Position numbers and translations under genes: made by a program. A model generated the notes under the pieces. That model did no database searches and was not told the origin of the DNA. It saw only the letters and a list, made by a program, of their open reading frames with translations. Shown here piece after piece: positions 58,451 through 64,000 of a stretch of 64,000 bases of DNA. The first letter of the stretch is position 1. Each line of letters begins with the position of its first letter. The stretch covers positions 930,001 to 994,000 of the forward strand of contig NZ_ML660052.1 of assembly GCF_007004665.1 (NCBI RefSeq), in the 5' to 3' direction. This DNA comes from Denitrobaculum tricleocarpae (GTDB lineage Bacteria > Pseudomonadota > Alphaproteobacteria > Kiloniellales > Kiloniellaceae).

Positions 58451-58705
58451 CTTCGCATTCCCTGATTAAACACTGATGCTTATTAGGGAAATTGAGTATC
58501 TCTTGTAAACCAGGTAACTTTTGGTTATCTCATTATGTGGTTTCCGATCGGTAACCGGATTGAAGACGCCGGACTGGTGGAGCGCCCCTGATAAGCCGTC
58601 GGGGTTGGACGATGACTGCGCGTTTTGACGTCCTGCGGTAGCGGTGTTCGTCAACAGGGCGGGACTTCGGACATGAGACTGCAGCGTTAACTTTGAGGTT
58701 GAGAA

Positions 58706-59059
58706 ATGGCTCTGCGTGTCAGAAAGAATAAAGCGCCGCCGGCGCCTGAAGGCTGTCCTCTGACAGAGTGCATGTCGGTGCTCGGCGGTGCCTGGACGCC
58801 GAATATCATCTGGAATCTCTGCGGCGGGCCAAGGCGTTTCAGCGAACTCAGGCTCGATATACCCGGCGTTTCGGCCAAGGTGCTGACGGCGCGCCTGCGG
58901 GCGCTCGAAGCCAGCGGCGTGATCAGCCGCGAAGTGAAACCGACTTCGCCGCCCTCCGTCGAATACGCCCTGACCGATCTCGGACAAGAACTGGTTCCGG
59001 CCATCGATGCCATCGTCCGGGTCGGCCACAAACTCAAGACCAAAGAGCGGGCCGGATAG
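58706..59059 (+). CDS. HxlR-family winged-helix regulator
   Basis: 117 residues. GCPLTECMSVLGGAWTPNIIWNLCGGPRRFSELRLDIPGVSAKVLTARLRALEASGVISREV is the canonical HxlR/MarR-like winged helix, with the N-terminal Cys (GCPL) that often senses electrophiles or formaldehyde and C22 nearby. It is divergent from the nitronate monooxygenase/GST operon, making redox or electrophile control of that operon plausible. It converges on the amidohydrolase gene, six bases between stops. Confidence 0.93.
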   Translation: MALRVRKNKAPPAPEGCPLTECMSVLGGAWTPNIIWNLCGGPRRFSELRLDIPGVSAKVLTARLRALEASGVISREVKPTSPPSVEYALTDLGQELVPAIDAIVRVGHKLKTKERAG

Positions 59060-59065
59060 AAACGA

Positions 59066-59887
59066 TTATAAGCGGTAAAACCGCCGGGCGTTTTCGCCGA
59101 AGACCCCGGCACGTTCGCTCTCGCTCAATTCGGCCAGGTAACTCTGCGCCAGGTCGAACCAGCCCCGATAGTCTCCCGCGAGCCGGAGCACCGGCCAGTC
59201 ACTGCCCCAGACCAGACGTTCCGGTCCGAAGCAAGCCAGAAGGTGCTCGACATAGGGCCGGACGCTGTCCGCGGTCCAGTCAGGGCCGGCCTCCGTGAGT
59301 AGGCCGGAGAGCTTGCAGTGGACCGGGCCGCTGTCGGCGATGGCTTTCATGTCTTCTGCCCAGCCGTCAATGACGCCCTGGGCGATCAGAGGCTTGGCCC
59401 CGTGATCCACAATCACGCGCAGATCGGGATAGCGCGCAAGCAGTGTTCGGAGTCGCTTAAGGTGTTGCGGCAGCACCAGAGCATCGAAACAGAGGTCCAG
59501 TTCGATGACGGCACGGAAAGCCGCATCCAGTTCCGGTTTCAGCATCCAGTCCGGGTCGGAAATGTCCTGGATCATGGGCCTGACCGATTTGAGCCAGGGG
59601 GATTTGCCGAGCCCGGCAAGGTCCTTGGCTGCGGTGGGTGATTCGAAGTCTATCCAGCCGACCACGCCAGCGATCTCAGGCGTAGACTCCGCGATCTCCA
59701 GAAGGAACCCGGTCTCCGCAATGGTTGGCGCCGCCTGGACCAAAACCGCTTGCTCAACACCTGTGGCCTGCAGACGCTGGCGCAGATCGGCGGCTTCGAA
59801 ATCCCGGTAAATGACGTCCAGGTCCGATGTCAGCCAGCCGTAATCGCCGCGCGCCAAACGCCAAAGGTGTACATGGGCGTCGATCAT
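59066..59887 (-). CDS. Amidohydrolase (L-fuconolactonase-like)
   Basis: 273 residues of the amidohydrolase_2 (COG3618) type. H5-V-H7-L-W at the N-terminus and W-G-S-D-W-P-V near the C-terminus supply the metal/catalytic residues; IVDHGAKP holds a further His. These proteins hydrolyse sugar lactones such as L-fuconolactone or L-rhamnonolactone in the cytosol. Being last in an operon with a sugar ABC transporter and a D-threo-aldose-type aldo/keto reductase, a lactonase role for a 6-deoxysugar or similar sugar is the best inference. Starts nine bases after the upstream gene's end. Confidence 0.92.
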   Translation of the reverse strand: MIDAHVHLWRLARGDYGWLTSDLDVIYRDFEAADLRQRLQATGVEQAVLVQAAPTIAETGFLLEIAESTPEIAGVVGWIDFESPTAAKDLAGLGKSPWLKSVRPMIQDISDPDWMLKPELDAAFRAVIELDLCFDALVLPQHLKRLRTLLARYPDLRVIVDHGAKPLIAQGVIDGWAEDMKAIADSGPVHCKLSGLLTEAGPDWTADSVRPYVEHLLACFGPERLVWGSDWPVLRLAGDYRGWFDLAQSYLAELSESERAGVFGENARRFYRL

Positions 59888-59896
59888 GGTCTTTCC

Positions 59897-60916
59897 TCAA
59901 GGCGTTGGGGCACCGGGGTGCAACAGCTGTTCGGATTTGAGGTCGGCCCAGAATGCGCTCTGGATCTTGGCCTCCAGTGTCGCGATGTTGCGTGTGACTT
60001 CGTCCGGCGACATGGCGCCGGGGATGACCGAGACGACGGCCGGATGGGCGAGGGGAAACTGCAGGGCGGCACTGGCCATGGAGACGCCATGCGCGTCGCA
60101 GACCCGGCCGATCGCTGCGACGCGGGCCATGATGTCGGGTGGCGCGGGATGGTAGTTGTAGATCGCGCCTTCGACGGCGCCGGTCGCCAGGATGCCGCTG
60201 TTGTAAGGACCGCCCAAAACGATCCCGATGTTTCGCTTTTCGCAGATCGGCAGGAAGCTGTTCAGGGCCTCCTGTTCCAGCAAGGTGTAACGGCCCGCCA
60301 AAAGGAAGCAGTCGAAGTCGCCCAGTTCGGTCAGGCGCTGGCAAACTTCCCACTCGTTCACGCCCGCACCGATGGCGGCAATATCGCCGGAGGCCTTTAG
60401 GGCTTCCATCGCCTTATAACCACCCGCCATGACTTCCTCGATCCGCTGGTCCGAGGCTTCCTTGCTGCCATGGGTCCAGATATCGACGTCGTGGATGTAG
60501 AGGATATCGACGGAGTCGACTCCCATGCGTTTGAGACTGTCTTCATAAGACCGCATGACGCCGTCATAGGAGTAATCGTAGACCGGCCTGACATGGGGCA
60601 CGTCAACAAATATGCCGGCGTCCTCTTCGCCCGGTGCGCAGGGTTCCAGGGTGCGGCCGATCTTGGTCGAAAGCTGATAGCTTTCCCGCGGCATTGGCCT
60701 GAGTGCCTCGCCGAAACGCGTTTCGCTCAGACCGTGACCGTAGAGCGGCGCGGTGTCGAAGTAGGTCACGCCTGCATCGATGGCCGCGCGCAGAGTGGCT
60801 TGAGCTTCCTCCTCGCTGAGCGCCCGGTGCATGTTGCCCAGGGGCGCACCGCCAAACCCCATCTCGGAGAGTTTGAGGGATGTCGTGCTGGAGGTCTTGA
60901 GGTCGTGGAACTGCAT
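59897..60916 (-). CDS. Aldo/keto reductase (D-threo-aldose 1-dehydrogenase-like)
   Basis: 339 residues from ATG 60916 with GGGAGA upstream. Tetrad residues are in YFDTAPLYGHGLSE (Asp, Tyr), LSTKIGRTLEP (Lys) and LYIHDVD (His). GGAPLGNMHRALSEEEAQATLRAAIDAGVTYFDTAPLYG and MRSYEDSLKRMGVDSVDILYIHDVD match the pyridoxal 4-dehydrogenase/L-fucose dehydrogenase (D-threo-aldose 1-dehydrogenase) subgroup. It would oxidise the pyranose to a lactone with NAD(P)+, which the next gene's enzyme would open. It lies 18 bases downstream of the ABC ATPase gene. Confidence 0.92.
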   Translation of the reverse strand: MQFHDLKTSSTTSLKLSEMGFGGAPLGNMHRALSEEEAQATLRAAIDAGVTYFDTAPLYGHGLSETRFGEALRPMPRESYQLSTKIGRTLEPCAPGEEDAGIFVDVPHVRPVYDYSYDGVMRSYEDSLKRMGVDSVDILYIHDVDIWTHGSKEASDQRIEEVMAGGYKAMEALKASGDIAAIGAGVNEWEVCQRLTELGDFDCFLLAGRYTLLEQEALNSFLPICEKRNIGIVLGGPYNSGILATGAVEGAIYNYHPAPPDIMARVAAIGRVCDAHGVSMASAALQFPLAHPAVVSVIPGAMSPDEVTRNIATLEAKIQSAFWADLKSEQLLHPGAPTP

Positions 60917-60933
60917 GACTTGGATCTCCCCAC

Positions 60934-61995
60934 TCAAGTGTTGTTGGGACGAAGCCGGGTGCCGCTCCCGGCGTCGAAAAAGAAGATCTGCTCGTTCGCC
61001 AGGGCGATCCCAACCGCCGTGCCGATCTTCTCGTCGTAGTCCTTGTCCATCTTCACGATCACAAGGCTTTCGCCGACCTGACAGGTCACCAGTGTTTCGT
61101 TGCCGGTTAATTCGATGGCGTAGGTGGTGCCCTTGAATTCGCCTGCGCCGGCCTCGACGACGCGCAGATCTTCTGCGCGGACACCCGCCACCACCTTGCC
61201 GTGATCGCTGAAGCCCGGGCAACTCAATGCGGCGCCCTCCGCGCGAAAGCTTCCACCCGCGATCTTACCCTCGATAAAGTTCATGGGCGGAGAACCGATA
61301 AAGCCTGCCACGAAAAGGTTTGCCGGGTCATTATAGATTTCCCGCGGCGGGGCCAGTTGCTGCAGTTCGCCGGCCTTCATGATCGCGACCCGGTGGGCCA
61401 GGGTCATGGCTTCGATCTGGTCGTGGGTGACATAGATGGTCGTGACCCCGAGTTCGTTCTGCAGATGTTTAAGCTCCGTGCGCATATGTCCGCGCAGCTT
61501 GGCATCCAGGTTCGACAGCGGCTCGTCCATCAGGAAGAGGCTGGGGCGGCGGATCATGGCGCGGGCGAGCGCGACGCGCTGGCGCTGACCGCCGGAGAGC
61601 TGCCTCGGGTAGCGGTCGAGATAGTCGAGCAGATCGACCTTGCCCGCCACTTCACGGATGGCCCGGGCGCGTTCCTCCTTGTCGACCTTGCGCAGATAGA
61701 GCGGATAGCCGATGTTGTCTTCCACGGTCATGTGCGGATAGAGCGCGTAGCTCTGAAACACCATGGCAATGTCACGGTACTTCGGCAGTACGTCCGTGAC
61801 GTCCTGATCGCCGAGGTAAATGCGGCCTGCCGAGGCGGTCTCCAGCCCCGCAATCATACGCAGCGCAGTTGTCTTGCCGCAGCCGGACGGGCCCAGCAGG
61901 ACCAGAAACTCACCGTCGCCCACGTCAAGGTCGAGACCCTTGACCACTTCGATGGCGCCGAAGGATTTACGAATATCTCGAAGGGAAACCTGCAT
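60934..61995 (-). CDS. ugpC: Sugar ABC transporter ATP-binding protein (UgpC/MsmK family)
   Basis: 353 residues. Walker A GPSGCGKTT, signature LSGGQRQRVALARAMI, Walker B LFLMDEPLSNLD and the H-loop THD are all intact. The C-terminal TOBE/regulatory domain (VVAGVRAEDLRVVEAGAGEFKG) is that of MalK/UgpC-type carbohydrate ATPases. It powers the two permeases encoded just upstream. The symbol marks the family only, not glycerol-3-phosphate as the substrate. Confidence 0.95.
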   Translation of the reverse strand: MQVSLRDIRKSFGAIEVVKGLDLDVGDGEFLVLLGPSGCGKTTALRMIAGLETASAGRIYLGDQDVTDVLPKYRDIAMVFQSYALYPHMTVEDNIGYPLYLRKVDKEERARAIREVAGKVDLLDYLDRYPRQLSGGQRQRVALARAMIRRPSLFLMDEPLSNLDAKLRGHMRTELKHLQNELGVTTIYVTHDQIEAMTLAHRVAIMKAGELQQLAPPREIYNDPANLFVAGFIGSPPMNFIEGKIAGGSFRAEGAALSCPGFSDHGKVVAGVRAEDLRVVEAGAGEFKGTTYAIELTGNETLVTCQVGESLVIVKMDKDYDEKIGTAVGIALANEQIFFFDAGSGTRLRPNNT

Positions 61996-62001
61996 CGAAA
62001 A

Positions 62002-63105
62002 CTATCCCTTTACCGCACCGATGAGCAGGCCGCGGGTGATGAAGCGTTGGAGGAGACCGGTCATCGCGATAACCGGCAGAATCATGATCACGATCAGAAC
62101 CGACATGTACCACCACTGCGGACCGCGCGTGGCGTTCTGGGCCGCGACCAGCAAAGGCATGGTCTGCGCATCGGCAGTCGAGAGGAAGAGGGCGAGCAGA
62201 TACTCGTTCCAGGAGAGGATCAGCACCAGAAGGAAGGTCGCCGCCAGCCCCGGTTTCGCCAGGGGCATGACGATGGTCAGGAAGATCCGGAAGCGCGAGG
62301 CGCCGTCCAGCTCGGCGCTTTCTTCCAGATCGACCGGAATGGTCGCGAAGAAGTCACGCATCAGCCAGACCACGATCGGCAGGTTGACCGCCATGTAGAC
62401 GATGATCAGGGCAAAGTGGGTGTCGAGCAGACCGACCTGTTGAAACATGACGTAGATCGGCAGCACGGCGACCACCGGCGGCAGGATCCGCTGCGAGATG
62501 ATCCAGAAGAGAATGTCGTTGTTGCCCAGGGACCGCTTGAAGCGTTTGGCCAGCGTGAGCAGGAACAACACGAAGAGCGCAGCGCCGACCGCCACGCCGA
62601 TCTGCCAGGGGATGCCGGCTGCAATGGTAGAAATGACCACCGCCGCGAGGATCAGGATGAAGGCGAAGATCGACATGATCTTCGGGCGGTAGGTGATGCG
62701 CGTGAGCGCGTAAGCCGCCATGGAACCGAAGAGCACCGCAAGCACCGTGCTGGCGAAGGCGATAATCAGTGAATTCAGGTAAGGCCGGAAGGTGTCGTTG
62801 CCCAGATCGAAAAAGATGTAACTCCAGGCATGGCTGGAAGGCTCGAAATCAATGAAGGGCAGATAGACCGGACCGTCCGAAACGTGGATCGGCAGCTTGA
62901 AGGAAGTCACCAGCAGCCAGTAGAGCGGGAAAAGCACCACGAAAGACCAGAAGATCAGGATCGTGTAGGTCAGCACCAGCCGAGCCGGTGAAAGCGACTT
63001 GATATCCTTGGGTTCGAAAATCCGCTGGAACAGCGTGCGCTGGAGTTTCGAGGGCAGGGCTTTCGAGGGAAGGGCCGGGGAAGATGATGTGGAGTCTGCG
63101 GTCAT
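62002..63105 (-). CDS. Carbohydrate ABC transporter permease (MalG type) with an inserted segment
   Basis: 367 residues, long compared with the usual 270-300. The EAA loop is E-E-S-A-E-L-D-G-A-S-R-F-R-I-F-L-T-I-V-M-P-L-A-K-P (cytoplasmic contact with the ATPase). Between helices around residues 140 and 200 is an extra hydrophobic block (IFAFILILAAVVISTIAAGI, VGAALFVLFLLTLA) not normally found in MalG, followed by RFKRSLGNNDILFWIISQRILPP. N-terminal 1-40 is polar and Ser/Lys-rich. ATG 63105 overlaps the stop of the upstream permease (ATGA). Imports a sugar or polyol. Confidence 0.93.
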   Translation of the reverse strand: MTADSTSSSPALPSKALPSKLQRTLFQRIFEPKDIKSLSPARLVLTYTILIFWSFVVLFPLYWLLVTSFKLPIHVSDGPVYLPFIDFEPSSHAWSYIFFDLGNDTFRPYLNSLIIAFASTVLAVLFGSMAAYALTRITYRPKIMSIFAFILILAAVVISTIAAGIPWQIGVAVGAALFVLFLLTLAKRFKRSLGNNDILFWIISQRILPPVVAVLPIYVMFQQVGLLDTHFALIIVYMAVNLPIVVWLMRDFFATIPVDLEESAELDGASRFRIFLTIVMPLAKPGLAATFLLVLILSWNEYLLALFLSTADAQTMPLLVAAQNATRGPQWWYMSVLIVIMILPVIAMTGLLQRFITRGLLIGAVKG

Positions 63106-64000
63106 GTGCCGGCCTCCCTGGTTTTCTGGGCGATGAAGTTAAAGAAGGACACGCAGGTCACGACCGTGACGAAGAGCAGCATGTAGCCGACCGCCGAGGA
63201 GCCGCCGAGGTCCTGGGTCCGCCAGGCGATGAAGGCATGCAGGGTCATGGATTCCGTTGCGATGCCCGGGCCGCCGTTGGTCAGGATGTTCGGCAGATCA
63301 ACGATCTTGAAGGCCTCGATCAGGCGGATCAGCACGACCGTCGCCACGACCGGCGCGATGGCCGGCCAGGAAATGTCCCGGAAGATCTGCCAGCCGCCGG
63401 CGCCATCCATCTTGGCGGCCTCGACCTGCTCGCCCGGCTGGTTCTCCAGCGCGGCCAACAGCACAATGAACATGAAGGGTATCCACTGCCAGGAGTCCCC
63501 GATCAGGACCACCCAGCGCGCGGACCAGGCGTCGGCGGCCCAGGCAAAATCGCCATAACCCAGCCATTGCCAGAGAGGAGCGAAGGGGCCTTTGGAAACA
63601 TCTGCCAGCATGCGGAAGGCATAGGCGATGCCGACCGGCGTCACCATCAATGGGATGAAAAAGATCAGGCGGAAAAAATTCCGGCCCTGAATGCGCTGCG
63701 CACAGAGAAGCGCCAGACCCAGACCAATCGCCAGCTGGATCGAGACGCCGGCGAAAACATAGAACAGCGTGACCACTAGGCTGCCGGGAAAGCCCTTCCC
63801 GTTGAGCACGGCCATACAGAGCAGAACCAACCCGGTCAGGACCGTGGCGGTGATTACGCGCCCGATGAAGCCAAAGACTCCCGCTTTCCCGCTGCGCAGG
63901 GTGCGCCAGAGCCAGAGGCCGAACCCGGCTACGATCAGCGCAAGGAAACACCATTCGAATAGTGTGATCCGGCCGAAGGTTCCGAGGAAATGATACTGCT
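63102..64000 (-). CDS. Sugar ABC transporter permease (MalF type), 5' end outside window
   Basis: The frame is open to the right edge (last readable residues upstream are ...QYHFLGTFGRITLFEWCF), so the start lies beyond 64000. Helices and the EAA loop (E-A-A-K-M-D-G-A-G-G-W-Q-I-F-R-D-I-S-W-P) mark it as the MalF/UgpA-type partner. TNGGPGIATESMTLHAFIAWRTQDLGGSSAVGYML is conserved in the family. The substrate-binding protein should be encoded just outside the window. Confidence 0.93.
   Translation of the reverse strand, partial: QYHFLGTFGRITLFEWCFLALIVAGFGLWLWRTLRSGKAGVFGFIGRVITATVLTGLVLLCMAVLNGKGFPGSLVVTLFYVFAGVSIQLAIGLGLALLCAQRIQGRNFFRLIFFIPLMVTPVGIAYAFRMLADVSKGPFAPLWQWLGYGDFAWAADAWSARWVVLIGDSWQWIPFMFIVLLAALENQPGEQVEAAKMDGAGGWQIFRDISWPAIAPVVATVVLIRLIEAFKIVDLPNILTNGGPGIATESMTLHAFIAWRTQDLGGSSAVGYMLLFVTVVTCVSFFNFIAQKTREAGT

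Noticed and set aside
61201-62772. Forward frame of 523 codons opposite the ABC transporter genes
   Set aside because: His/Asp/Gln/Arg-rich and motif-free; the reverse-strand ABC ATPase and permease are certain.

Overview
The window looks like a chromosomal segment of a GC-rich alphaproteobacterium. Rhodospirillales- or Kiloniellales-like is my inference from the tripartite TRAP transporter, the hutI/hutF histidine pathway, several LysR-regulated metabolic genes, a UgpC-type sugar ABC transporter and the codon usage; no rRNA, tRNA or other marker gene is present to prove it. I see no insertion sequence, integrase, phage gene, CRISPR array or origin.

Region 1 (1-2.9 kb) holds the end of a RibD/DHFR-like reductase gene, an aldo/keto reductase with a coupled small membrane protein, and a divergent LysR regulator whose operator overlaps its own start codon.

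Region 2 (2.9-24.4 kb) is the unusual part. It carries two paralogous families of exported proteins that I cannot assign to any described system. Family 1 (3046-9447) is three tandem genes with twin-arginine-type signal peptides at identical positions (RR at residues 27-28, A-x-A at 46-48), Cys-bounded beta-rich domains and basic tails. Two copies share a nearly identical 97-base leader, and one copy is interrupted by an in-frame amber codon. A fourth small gene (9565-10110) looks like one of the repeating domains on its own. Family 2 is four secreted proteins of 565-592 residues with three EF-hand loops each (10719, 12527, 17722, 22609). Three of the four have a conserved upstream element with an 11-base direct-repeat period. 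Between them lie GNAT, VOC, DMT, PPK2, DUF4259 and zinT genes and a remnant of a second hutI 3' end.

Region 3 (24.4-46 kb) is ordinary accessory metabolism: divergent hutI/hutF around a HutC-type operator, a TetR/quinone reductase pair with a 24-base perfect palindrome, LysR/VOC, an SDR, an MFS exporter, a desaturase, an amine oxidase, a class V aminotransferase, a LuxR regulator, an internally deleted aminotransferase remnant, a YraQ-type permease with LysR, a PPOX protein, a selenoprotein-B-like protein that carries CxxC, and a glycosyltransferase.

Region 4 (45.2-54.2 kb) is a coherent catabolic island. A GntR regulator and a racemase run leftward. A ThDP lyase, an enolase-superfamily enzyme, a DadA-like oxidase and a DctPQM TRAP transporter run rightward from a palindromic GntR-type operator. 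The substrate is not identifiable from sequence alone.

Region 5 (54.2-64 kb) has a PAS-type protein, a GMC oxidoreductase, a nitronate monooxygenase-GST pair, an HxlR regulator, and a leftward sugar ABC transporter, aldo/keto reductase and lactonase-like amidohydrolase operon that resembles L-fucose-type sugar oxidation. This operon runs off the right edge.
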